A DNA stretch of 64,000 nt from Planctomycetota bacterium (GTDB taxonomy: Bacteria; Planctomycetota; UBA1135; GCA-002686595). Under the pieces are notes generated by a model, which was not told the DNA's origin, did no database searches, and worked only from the letters and a program-made list of their open reading frames with translations. Shown here piece after piece: positions 1 through 11,747 of this stretch. A program made the translations under genes and the position numbers. The stretch spans positions 653,134 to 717,133 of the forward strand of contig JACKHV010000002.1 of the NCBI GenBank assembly GCA_020638835.1, read 5' to 3'. The stretch's first letter is position 1, and each line of letters begins with the position of its first letter.

Positions 1-1917
<1,917 letters not shown>

Positions 1918-2088
1918 GCGGCGTCGAGCGCGCTCTTCGGCTGAGAGCGACGGCGGGGCTGGAAGGTCACGGCGCGGTGTACGGGAGAGTTCACGCGAAA
2001 GCGCGAAAGGGCTCTGCGGCACGCGACGCACAAGCCTAGTGCAGCCCCCGGGCAGCTCACGCGTGAACCCGGCACCGCTGATCCTCCA

Positions 2089-2586
2089 TCACCCCGACAG
2101 CTCGCGGGGGACCGTCATCCAGGCCAGGGTCCCGACGTTGCGGCGCAGGTCCTGCCAGTCGTCGATGGCGAGGTCCACACGGGCGAGGGCGGCGGTCGGA
2201 AAGTGGTCTACGTTCTCCCTACAGAGGCAGTGCACGAGCAGCGAGCAAGTCGGCTCGTGGTTCACGAGCAACACGACCTGCGCGTCCCCCGCCGTGCGGG
2301 AGAGGTATTCGATCACGCCGTCCGTGTCGGTCAAGTAGAGCGCGCGGTCGAAGATGACGCGCGGCGTGCCGCCCCAGCATGCGAGGAGGCGCTCGGTCGT
2401 CTCGCGCGTGCGCACGGCCGAAGATGACACGACCAGGTCCGGATCGACGCCGCGCTCGACGAGGTGCCGCCCCATGCGCGTCGCGGCCTTCCTGCCGCGC
2501 TCGTTCAAGAGCCGCTCATGGTCTCGCCCAACGCTCGTCTCCCAGTCGGACTTTCCGTGACGCATGATCAGGAGCGTCTTGACCAT
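2089..2586 (-). CDS. SixA-like phosphohistidine phosphatase (histidine phosphatase family)
   Basis: The protein has about 165 residues. The catalytic RHG motif is at the N-terminus (LLIMRHGKSDW), followed by SSSAVRTRETTE and a second catalytic His in LLVNHEPTCSLL, as in the short single-domain SixA branch. SixA removes phosphate from histidine in phosphorelay or PTS proteins; the substrate here is unknown. I chose the ATG at 2586; a TTG at 2595 directly after the upstream stop is also possible. It lies immediately downstream of the glycosyltransferase gene and is probably co-transcribed with it. Its proximity to the hybrid kinase at 1-1917 is suggestive only, because that gene is on the other strand. 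Confidence 0.85.
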   Translation of the reverse strand: MVKTLLIMRHGKSDWETSVGRDHERLLNERGRKAATRMGRHLVERGVDPDLVVSSSAVRTRETTERLLACWGGTPRVIFDRALYLTDTDGVIEYLSRTAGDAQVVLLVNHEPTCSLLVHCLCRENVDHFPTAALARVDLAIDDWQDLRRNVGTLAWMTVPRELSG

Positions 2587-2595
2587 GTCCGACAA

Positions 2596-3591
2596 TCAGC
2601 GCCCGAAGCGCAGGCCGGGAATCACGCGGAGCGCCTCGCGCGCGATCGAGCCCGTCATCTTGGAGACGCCCTCGACGCGGTCGACGAAGCGGATCGGCAG
2701 CTCGCGGATCGTCGCGCCCGCCTGGCGTGAGCGGTACGTCATCTCGACCTGGAAGGAGTAGCCGGACGCCGCGATGTTCGAGAGGTCGATCCGCCGCAGG
2801 AGGCTCGCGTGGTAGCAGCGGAAGCCGGCGGTGTAGTCCTCGATGCCGAAGCCGAGGAACAACTTCGCGTAGAGGTTCCCGCCCTTCGACAGCATGCGCC
2901 GACGGAACACCCAGCCCTCCGTGCCGCCGCCGGGGACGTAGCGCGAACCGATCACGAGCTCGTGGTCGAGCCCGGCGTACGCGAGGCGCGCGATGTCCCA
3001 GGGCGCGTGGCTGAAGTCGCAGTCGATCTGGAAGAGGCGCTCGTAGCCGCGCTCGAGTCCCCACGCGAAACCCGCGAGGTACGCGTGGCCGAGACCCGCC
3101 TTGTCCTGCTTGTGCAGCACGTGCACGCCGTCCAACGCCGCGCTCAAGCGGTCGGCGATCTTGCCCGTGCCGTCGGGCGAGCCGTCGTCGATCACGAGGA
3201 CGTCGCAGGCGAGCCAGGTGCGGATCGCCTTCACCATGCGCTCGAGGTTGTCGGCCTCGTTGTAGGTCGGCAAGCAGACGAGCAGCTTCGGACCGATGAC
3301 GTGCGGCGCGTCCGGCTCGAGCGGCCCGCTCGGGTTCTCCTCCCGCAGGCGCTCGACCGCGGCGTCCAGGTCGCCGCCGCGCGCGATCATCAAGTCGCGC
3401 GAGTCGATGCCGGTGCGAATCAGTCGTTCCGCGGCGGCGAAGGACGCCACGTAGACCTCGCGTCCGCTCGGCAGCCGGAAGGTCCGTGAGTGGTGCGCGT
3501 CGTCGTCGAAGCCGCCGCGCACGCCGCGGGGCCGCGGGGCGGTCTCGCCGGCGCGCTGTACGGCGGTGGGCTGTCTGCTGGTCGTGTCCAA
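2596..3591 (-). CDS. polyprenol-phosphate glycosyltransferase, family 2 (Dpm1/Ppm1-like)
   Basis: This GT-A glycosyltransferase resembles dolichol-phosphate mannose synthase. The motifs are LLVCLPTYNEADNLERM, VIDDGSPDGTG and QIDCDFSHAP (the metal-binding Asp triad), then VIGSRYVPGG. By family it moves a sugar from a nucleotide donor to a polyprenyl phosphate at the inner face of the membrane. The catalytic part starts near residue 100. The N-terminal ~95 residues form an unusual extension, with a stretch beginning HHSRTFRLPSGREVYVASF that I do not recognise. No C-terminal membrane domain is present. The start is TTG at 3591, with AAGGA six bases upstream. The sixA-like gene follows directly. 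Confidence 0.88.
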   Translation of the reverse strand: MDTTSRQPTAVQRAGETAPRPRGVRGGFDDDAHHSRTFRLPSGREVYVASFAAAERLIRTGIDSRDLMIARGGDLDAAVERLREENPSGPLEPDAPHVIGPKLLVCLPTYNEADNLERMVKAIRTWLACDVLVIDDGSPDGTGKIADRLSAALDGVHVLHKQDKAGLGHAYLAGFAWGLERGYERLFQIDCDFSHAPWDIARLAYAGLDHELVIGSRYVPGGGTEGWVFRRRMLSKGGNLYAKLFLGFGIEDYTAGFRCYHASLLRRIDLSNIAASGYSFQVEMTYRSRQAGATIRELPIRFVDRVEGVSKMTGSIAREALRVIPGLRFGR

Positions 3592-3687
3592 GCGTGGTCC
3601 TTTCCGGCGGAGATCCTACTCGCGGGGCTCGGGTGTCGCCGCCTCATTCCGGGTACGAGGGGCGCGGGCGCCGCTCGACGCCTCGCT

Positions 3688-5514
3688 TCAGGTTCCATCG
3701 TCGCGCCGCTCGAGGTGGTCCCGGATCGTGCGCGCGAGCGCGTCGCCGATGCCCGGAACCGCGGCGATCTCCTCGAGCGAGGCCGCGCCGACGCCCGCCA
3801 CGGAACCGAAGCGCTGGATCAGCGCCTTGCGCCGCGCCGCGCCGACGCCCGGGATGCCGTCGAGTTTCGAGGTGATGCGCCCGCGCTCCTTGCGGTGGTA
3901 GGTGATCGCGAAGCGGTGCGCTTCGTCGCGGATGCGCTCGAAGAGGTGACGCACCGCGGAGTGGCGCGGCAGCGCGAGCTCGGTCTCGACGCCCTCGAGC
4001 ACGAGGCGTTCCTCGCTCTGCGCCTTGCGCTTGCCCTTCACGACGCGCTCCGCGCGCGCCTTGGCGAGGCCGACCATCGCGACGGACCACGCGCCGGCCT
4101 CTTCGCGCGCGGCGAGCGCCGAGTCGAGCTGCGCGCGACCGCCGTCGATCACGACCAGATCGGGCAAGTCGTCCTCGTCCACACCGCGGCGCAGGCTGCG
4201 GCCGACCACCTCGCGCATCGACGCGAAGTCGTCCTGTCCTTCGACGCCGCGCACCTTGAAACGCCGATAACCCGCGCGGTCCGCGATGCCGCGGCGGAAG
4301 CGCACGCGGCTGGCGACCACGTTCGCGCCCTGGAAGTTCGACACGTCGAAGCAGTCGATCACTTCGGGCGACTCATCGAGGTCGAGCAGCTTGGCGAGGT
4401 TTTCGAGCACGCCTTCGCCCTCCAAGCGTTCCTTCTCGAGCCGCGCGAGAGCTTCACGCGCGTTCTCGCCGGCGACGTCGAGCGCCTTCTTCCGGTCGCC
4501 GCCGAGCGGCACGACGATCTTCACGCCGCCGTCCAGCGCGGCTTCGAGCAGTTCTTGGTCCGCGGGCGCGCAGGGCAGCACGAGTTCCTCGGGCGGCTTG
4601 CGCCGACCGCCGCCGTAGAGCGCGGTCACGACCGAGTGCACGAGTTCCTCGTCGGGCAGCTCCGAGCGGAAGCGGTGCGTGCGGCTCTCGGCCAGCCTTC
4701 CGTCGCGGAACGCCAGGCGGTGGACGACCGCGACGTCGCCGCGCCGCGCGAGGCCCAGGCAGTCGCGCGAGACGCGGTCGCGCGGACGGACGCCTTGCCC
4801 CTCCACCGTGCGCCGCAGCGACTTGAGTCGGTCGCGCCACTGCGCGGCGCGTTCGTACTCGAGGTCCAGGGCGGCGCGCTGCATGCGTTGCTCGAGGTCC
4901 GCTTCGAGCTCGCCGATGTCGCCCGAGAGGATGCGCATCGCGCGCTGCACGAGTTCCTCGTAGTCCTCCTTCGAGATCAGGTCGACGCAGGGCGCGGAGC
5001 ACTGACCGATCTGGTACTTGAGGCACGGCCGACTGCGGTGGTTCATCACCGAGTCCGGACAGTCGCGCAGCGGGACGACGCGGTGCAGGTCGGAGAGCGT
5101 GGCGCGCACGGCTCGCGACGAGGCGTAGGGACCGAAGAAGCGCGAGCGGCCTTCCTGCTTGCCTTCCTTCGGGGAGTGCGCACGCACGAACTTCAGCCGC
5201 GGGAAGCGCTCCGCCGTGTCGAGCCGCAGCATCAGGAAGGACTTGTCGTCCTTCAGCCGCACGTTGTGCGGGGGCTTGTGCTGCTTGATCAGCGCGTCTT
5301 CGAGCAACAGCGCCTCGGACTCCGTGCGCGTCACGACAGTCTCGACGCTCTGCGCTTCGCGCTCGAGGAAGCGGATCAGGATGCGTCCGTCGCCGCCGGG
5401 GCGCCGATAGCTGGTGAGGCGTGCGCGCAGATCGCGTGCCTTTCCGACGTAGAGCACCTTCCCGGCGCCGTCGCGGAACAGGTAGACCCCCGGCCGACGC
5501 GGGACGTCGTCCAT
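3688..5514 (-). CDS. uvrC: excinuclease ABC subunit UvrC
   Basis: UvrC makes both incisions in nucleotide excision repair together with UvrB. The 608-residue protein matches the family length. It has an N-terminal GIY-YIG domain (RPGVYLFRDGAGKVLYVGKA), a UVR motif in the middle (LDLEYERAAQWRDRLKSL), a UvrC RNase H-like domain starting at IDCFDVSNFQGANVV, and a C-terminal helix-hairpin-helix pair (IPGVGAARRKAL and VPGIGDALARTI). I chose ATG 5514; a TTG at 5537 would overlap the uvrB stop as TTGA and would add eight residues. The gene follows uvrB by 17 bases, so the two are almost surely translated from one message. Confidence 0.97.
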   Translation of the reverse strand: MDDVPRRPGVYLFRDGAGKVLYVGKARDLRARLTSYRRPGGDGRILIRFLEREAQSVETVVTRTESEALLLEDALIKQHKPPHNVRLKDDKSFLMLRLDTAERFPRLKFVRAHSPKEGKQEGRSRFFGPYASSRAVRATLSDLHRVVPLRDCPDSVMNHRSRPCLKYQIGQCSAPCVDLISKEDYEELVQRAMRILSGDIGELEADLEQRMQRAALDLEYERAAQWRDRLKSLRRTVEGQGVRPRDRVSRDCLGLARRGDVAVVHRLAFRDGRLAESRTHRFRSELPDEELVHSVVTALYGGGRRKPPEELVLPCAPADQELLEAALDGGVKIVVPLGGDRKKALDVAGENAREALARLEKERLEGEGVLENLAKLLDLDESPEVIDCFDVSNFQGANVVASRVRFRRGIADRAGYRRFKVRGVEGQDDFASMREVVGRSLRRGVDEDDLPDLVVIDGGRAQLDSALAAREEAGAWSVAMVGLAKARAERVVKGKRKAQSEERLVLEGVETELALPRHSAVRHLFERIRDEAHRFAITYHRKERGRITSKLDGIPGVGAARRKALIQRFGSVAGVGAASLEEIAAVPGIGDALARTIRDHLERRDDGT

Positions 5515-5531
5515 CGACCAGGCCGGTTCGG

Positions 5532-7592
<2,061 letters not shown>

Positions 7593-7647
7593 GGGCGCGC
7601 GATCTTAGCCCCTCGCGCGGCCCGTTGTGAGGGTCGCTCCGGCTCCC

Positions 7648-7676
7648 TTGCAGGCCTCCGGGGGCTCATGTATCTT
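7648..7676 (+). promoter_or_regulatory. candidate sigma-70-type promoter for the zinc-ribbon gene pair
   Basis: TTGCAG and TATCTT are separated by exactly 17 bases. They lie about 115 bases upstream of the ATG at 7791, in the uvrB/zinc-ribbon divergent gap. This is a match by eye only; no transcription start is known. Confidence 0.4.
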
Positions 7677-7790
7677 GCGTGGCTCCAACGGCTTGTAGCG
7701 TGCGCAACTCCCCCTCCGCGGTGCCTCGGCGCCGCGTGCCGCGCGCCGCATGCTCCCCTCACTCAAGGCGCCTCTTGAACGGCGGAACCG

Positions 7791-9092
7791 ATGATCATCC
7801 AGTGCCCGTCCTGCGGTCTCCAAGCGAAGCTCCCCGACAGCAAGGAAGGCGCGAAGGTCCGCTGCAGCGAGTGCGAGCGCGTCTACGTCGCCAAGCCCGC
7901 CGGCGCGCGCGGCAAGACGCAGAAGTCGAACCCCACCATGCCGATCGCGATCGGTGCCGGTGTCGTGGTGATCGCGATCGTCCTGTTCGCGATGTCCGGC
8001 GACAAGGGCGGCCAGGGCGTGGTCGTTCCCGAGGTCAAGGCGACCGAGACGGTGAAGGAGACCTACGTCGACCCCACCGGCTTCGACTCCGAGCTCTCCA
8101 AGGTCGCGCGCCGCGCCCACGACCTCGCGTTCGAGCGCGCGGAACTCGACCTGCAGGTGATGATCGACCTGCCGCACGCCTGGGCGCAGCTGAACGGCAC
8201 CGAGGAAGGTCCCGCGGACCCGGTCGACTACCAGTCGCTCTCGTCCGGTGAACAGTCCGAGTTCATCTCGGGCGTGATCGCCTCGCTCGTCGCCGAGAAC
8301 GAAGACAACTTGGTCGGCTGGTGGTACCCGCTCGACGGCCGCGTCATCGAGCAGACCGACCAGTTCGCGACGGTCGAGTTCGAGCTCCAGCCGCGCGACT
8401 CCTCGAACCCGGGCCTGCGCGGCATCCACTGGGGCCTCGTCAAGGCGGGGAACAAGTGGAAGGTCTGGAAGTGGGAGCGCTGGATCTCCGACGCCGAGGC
8501 CGCGGCGAACGTGCGACGCACCGCGTCGAAGACGGTCAAGAAGTCGCTGTCCGACGGTTCGCTCGTGCTCGAGTCCGAACCGCGCACGCTGCCGCACGAC
8601 CCGACCACCTCCGCCGAGCTCGCCGCGCGCATCGACACGCTCGTCGCGCAGCTCGGCGATCCGAACCTGCCGCCGCGCAAGCTGACGCCCGTGCGCGAAG
8701 AACTGATCGCGATCGGCAAGCCCGCGACGCCCATCCTGATCAACGAGCTGTGGAACTCGTACAAGGAACTCGAGGCCGCGAAGGCGGCCGGCGGCGACAT
8801 GTACGAGAGCCAGGTCAAGCTCACCGCCATGGCGGAGATGCTGAAGGAGATCACGGACTACTCGACGACGGTCGCGCTCGAGTCGATGGGCGGCACCGAC
8901 GAACGCCTCGAGAGCGGCATCAAGCAGTGGTTCTACTGGTACGACAAGAAGTACAAGCGCTTCAAGGGCATCGACGAAGAGGCCCAAGTCGACGGACTGG
9001 AAGCGATCACGGACCTCAGCGAGCTCACCGAGAAGGAGCGTCGCGAGTACGAGAAGGCGAAGCGCGAACAGGAGCAGGAGAAGAACAACTGA
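7791..9092 (+). CDS. zinc-ribbon membrane protein, function unknown (paralogue of 9154-10584)
   Basis: I do not recognise a named family. The 433-residue protein starts with an MJ0042-like zinc ribbon (CPSCGLQAKL...VRCSECERVY, two CxxC pairs). One membrane helix follows at about residues 49-68 (PIAIGAGVVVIAIVLFAM), then a long domain that should face the periplasm. The C-terminal third is helical and charged, with IAIGKPATPILINELWNSY and WFYWYDKKYKRF. The last ~30 residues are almost entirely Glu, Lys and Arg. The next gene has the same layout, with a similar stretch (FAIPAILNEMKKL), so the two look like diverged tandem duplicates. The ribbon would sit in the cytoplasm and the large domain outside, which could suit a sensor or scaffold; that is inference. 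Confidence 0.8.
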   Translation: MIIQCPSCGLQAKLPDSKEGAKVRCSECERVYVAKPAGARGKTQKSNPTMPIAIGAGVVVIAIVLFAMSGDKGGQGVVVPEVKATETVKETYVDPTGFDSELSKVARRAHDLAFERAELDLQVMIDLPHAWAQLNGTEEGPADPVDYQSLSSGEQSEFISGVIASLVAENEDNLVGWWYPLDGRVIEQTDQFATVEFELQPRDSSNPGLRGIHWGLVKAGNKWKVWKWERWISDAEAAANVRRTASKTVKKSLSDGSLVLESEPRTLPHDPTTSAELAARIDTLVAQLGDPNLPPRKLTPVREELIAIGKPATPILINELWNSYKELEAAKAAGGDMYESQVKLTAMAEMLKEITDYSTTVALESMGGTDERLESGIKQWFYWYDKKYKRFKGIDEEAQVDGLEAITDLSELTEKERREYEKAKREQEQEKNN

Positions 9093-9153
9093 TCCCGCGC
9101 GCCGCGAACACTCCACGGAACAACCCAGACCCCCCCCTCCGAAGAGTCCACTC

Positions 9154-10584
9154 ATGAAGTATCGCCTCGGTGTCTGCAAAGATTGCAGCGCGAACTACAA
9201 GGTGCCCGCCTCCTTCGAGGCGGATCGCGCGAAGTGCAAGGCTTGCGGCGGCGTCGTCGAGCTCGGCAAGGTCCGCGAAGACGCGCCCGCTCCCAAGCCC
9301 GCGGCCGCTCCGCCGATGCCGGCGCGCAAAGTCGCTCCCGCGGCCGCCGCTCCCGCGCCGAAGCCCGCCGAGAAGAAGGGTCCTTCGATGAAGGAACGCC
9401 TGCTTGCCGAGCGTCGCGCCCAAGCCGCCGCGGAGGCCGCGAAGGCGAGGCCTGCCGCGGCCAAGCCGGCCGCCGCGAAGCCCGCATCGCGCCCCGCGGC
9501 CCCGGCCACGCGCGCGCAAGCCGGCGCGTCGTCCTCCGAGTCGGAGCGCCCCGCGCGCGGTTCGTCGCGCGGCGGATCGCGCGGTTCCTCCCGCCGCTCC
9601 GCCCCCGCCAAGAGCCGCCGCGGCGGCCGCGGACGCGGAGGTGACGACGAGGAAGAAGAGGACGGACATCACCACCACCACGGTCGACGCGGCGGACGCC
9701 ACAAGCAGCAGTCGAACCCGACGCTGTTGATCGTCGCGGGCGTGATGGTCGTCGCCGCGATCGGCGCCGGCTTCTTCCTGATGAACAAGAACGGCGGTGA
9801 GCTGCCGCAGGACACCGCTCACGCGAAGGACAACGCCTCGAAGGAGTCGACGCTGACCGACGTCACGAACGGAACCGCCGACGACGCCGCGAAGACGACA
9901 GAGAACACCGCGCAGAACAGCGCCACGCAGGACGCGCCGCCCGCGGAAGTCGCCGACGAGACCACGCAGGACAACACGTCCGACTCGGCGTCGGCCACCG
10001 GCGACGCGGGCACGGAAGCCCCGAAGACGGACAAGCCGGCCGAGGAGCCGAAGAAGCCCGCGAAGGATCGTGAGTTCAAGGACCCGGCTTCGGTCGACCT
10101 GCTCGCGATCGAGGACTTCGGCCTGCCGAAGGGCTGCGACGCGGACCGCTGGGCGGAGCTGCAAGAGCTCGCGCGCACCGCGATGGACCCGGACGCCGGC
10201 GCGGCCGGACGTCGTGCGGGCACCGCGCTCGTCGAGGAAGGCAAGTTCGCGATCCCCGCGATCCTCAACGAGATGAAGAAGCTCGACCTCACCGAGAACT
10301 TCCAGTTCCTGACGGCGAACGCCGCGCAGAAGACGCTCACCGAGATCTGCAACGGCATCAACCTGGGCTGGCAGTATCCGGATCAGGAACCCGACACCTG
10401 GCACTACTACGACAAGAAGGCGATCTTCAACTGGTGCGAGCTGTGGAAGGTCTGGGACGAGGACCACGACCAGTTCATGCGCCGAACGAAGCGCACGGAA
10501 CAGCCGGCTCCCGCGGACGAACCGGCGCCCGCCACCGACGACGTCGGCGGCGAGGACGACCTCGACTCGCTCGACGACATCTGA
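9154..10584 (+). CDS. zinc-ribbon, Ala/Pro/Lys-linker, single-pass membrane protein, function unknown
   Basis: The 476-residue protein has two CxxC pairs (residues 8-11 and 28-31). A long Ala/Pro/Lys/Ser/Arg-rich linker follows (about 45-165), then an acidic and histidine-rich patch (DDEEEEDGHHHHHG) and one membrane helix near residues 189-210 (LLIVAGVMVVAAIGAGFFLM). A Thr/Asp-rich spacer leads to a C-terminal folded domain of ~130 residues containing FAIPAILNEMKKLDL and WCELWKVWDEDHDQFMRR. It follows the previous gene by 61 bases and shares its layout, so the pair is probably one operon. A strong hairpin follows the stop. Zinc binding is a reasonable guess from the cysteines, and the His patch could also bind metal. 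No function can be assigned. Confidence 0.8.
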   Translation: MKYRLGVCKDCSANYKVPASFEADRAKCKACGGVVELGKVREDAPAPKPAAAPPMPARKVAPAAAAPAPKPAEKKGPSMKERLLAERRAQAAAEAAKARPAAAKPAAAKPASRPAAPATRAQAGASSSESERPARGSSRGGSRGSSRRSAPAKSRRGGRGRGGDDEEEEDGHHHHHGRRGGRHKQQSNPTLLIVAGVMVVAAIGAGFFLMNKNGGELPQDTAHAKDNASKESTLTDVTNGTADDAAKTTENTAQNSATQDAPPAEVADETTQDNTSDSASATGDAGTEAPKTDKPAEEPKKPAKDREFKDPASVDLLAIEDFGLPKGCDADRWAELQELARTAMDPDAGAAGRRAGTALVEEGKFAIPAILNEMKKLDLTENFQFLTANAAQKTLTEICNGINLGWQYPDQEPDTWHYYDKKAIFNWCELWKVWDEDHDQFMRRTKRTEQPAPADEPAPATDDVGGEDDLDSLDDI

Positions 10585-10607
10585 TCGTCGGACCACCGAA
10601 CGCGAAC

Positions 10608-10648
10608 GCGAGCGGGCTCCTCGGACGTCGTCCGGGGAGCCCGCTCGC
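10608..10648. terminator. strong hairpin between convergent genes
   Basis: A 17-base stem (one T-G wobble) with a 7-base loop lies between the stops at 10584 (+) and 10666 (-). It probably ends transcription from both sides. There is no long T tract. Confidence 0.75.
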
Positions 10649-10665
10649 TTCGCTGCCGGCGCGCT

Positions 10666-11715
10666 CTACTGGGCGCGCAGCTTCGGCAGCACCTGTTGCT
10701 GGAGGAAGCCGCCGATCTTCTTCGCGAACAGCTCGTTCGCTTCGGCGTTCGGGTGACCGTCGTGCGGCAGGTTGCGCAGGTGCTTGTTCTTGCGCAGGCC
10801 CAGCGAGACGTCGGCCGCTTCCATGCCGAGCGACTTCGCGTACTCGACCATGTCTTCCGTCTCCGGCGTGCGCGCCATGCCGACGAGCACCAACTCGATG
10901 CCGTTCGCCTGCGCCAGCTCGTGCATGCGCTTCACGATCGCCTTGCTGACGGCGTGGCTGTTCGCGTGCTCCGACTCCCAGTCGTTGTACGCGCGCTCGA
11001 GTCGGTGGACGAGCGCCGACTGGCGCTGTAGCGGCCACTCCGCGTACTCGGTCCCCGCCATCTCGACGACCAGCTCGCCGTTCGAGTCGAGCGAACCGTA
11101 GGGCTGGATCAGCGGTCCGAACTTCTTCCACGCATTGACGCCCTTGCGGCGGTGGCGCACGAAGGTGTTGCGGTCGTCGTGGAAGCTGCCGTAGGCGATC
11201 ACCGCGACGTCGGGCGCGTTGCCGGCCGCGATCGCGTCTTCGAGCTCGATCAGCCCGTGGACCGTCCCGTAGCCGTTCGTGCCGTAGTTCATCACGCGGT
11301 ACTTCGGCAGCCACTCCTGCAAGCGCCACGGGAAGGTCTCCGCGTCGTTGATCGACCAGCCGTAGGTGAACGAGCAGCCGAGGATCCAGATCTCCCCCGC
11401 CTCGCCGTGCAGCGACTCCTCGCCCTTCGGACAGGTGCGCCGCAGGCCGGCGTCGTCGTGCGAGACCTCGAACTGGTAGCCGTCTGCGAGCGTGATCCGA
11501 TAGTCGCCGGGGATGTGCGTGTAGCCGAGCCGCGGGTGCGGTTGGAACAGCCGCCCGCCCGGCTCGATGATGTCCGGCACGTCGTTCGGCGCGTAGGGCA
11601 CGTCGCCCTGGCGGCGCACCGCGAACTCGGCGACGCCGAGGCCGACGACCAGCGTTCCGAACAGGATCGCGGCGATGACCGTCCGCCGACGGCGACGCTT
11701 GGGCTGAGTCGTCAT
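10666..11715 (-). CDS. membrane-anchored SGNH/GDSL-type hydrolase-like protein
   Basis: The protein has 349 residues. A basic N-terminus (KRRRRRT) is followed by one hydrophobic segment (residues 12-31), a signal anchor that places the rest outside the inner membrane. The fold signature is WILGCSFTYGWSIND (block I Ser), NYGTNGYGT (block II Gly), AYGSFHDDRNT (block III region) and a late DGHPNAEAN, which fits the Asp-x-His pair of block V. By family such proteins act as esterases or acetyl-modifying enzymes on cell-surface glycans; the substrate here is unknown. It is last in an apparent operon, 32 bases after the gamma-glutamyltransferase gene. The ATG at 11715 gives the only sensible signal anchor. 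Confidence 0.72.
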   Translation of the reverse strand: MTTQPKRRRRRTVIAAILFGTLVVGLGVAEFAVRRQGDVPYAPNDVPDIIEPGGRLFQPHPRLGYTHIPGDYRITLADGYQFEVSHDDAGLRRTCPKGEESLHGEAGEIWILGCSFTYGWSINDAETFPWRLQEWLPKYRVMNYGTNGYGTVHGLIELEDAIAAGNAPDVAVIAYGSFHDDRNTFVRHRRKGVNAWKKFGPLIQPYGSLDSNGELVVEMAGTEYAEWPLQRQSALVHRLERAYNDWESEHANSHAVSKAIVKRMHELAQANGIELVLVGMARTPETEDMVEYAKSLGMEAADVSLGLRKNKHLRNLPHDGHPNAEANELFAKKIGGFLQQQVLPKLRAQ

Positions 11716-11747
11716 GCGCTGGAGCTTTCCCCCGCGGTCCGCGGCTG

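Noticed and set aside
1988..2068. GTTCACGCG/CGCGTGAAC inverted repeat in the gap between the first kinase and the sixA-like gene
   Set aside because: A 9-base repeat with a ~60-base spacer in GC-rich DNA is weak; it could be part of a terminator region, but I cannot support it.
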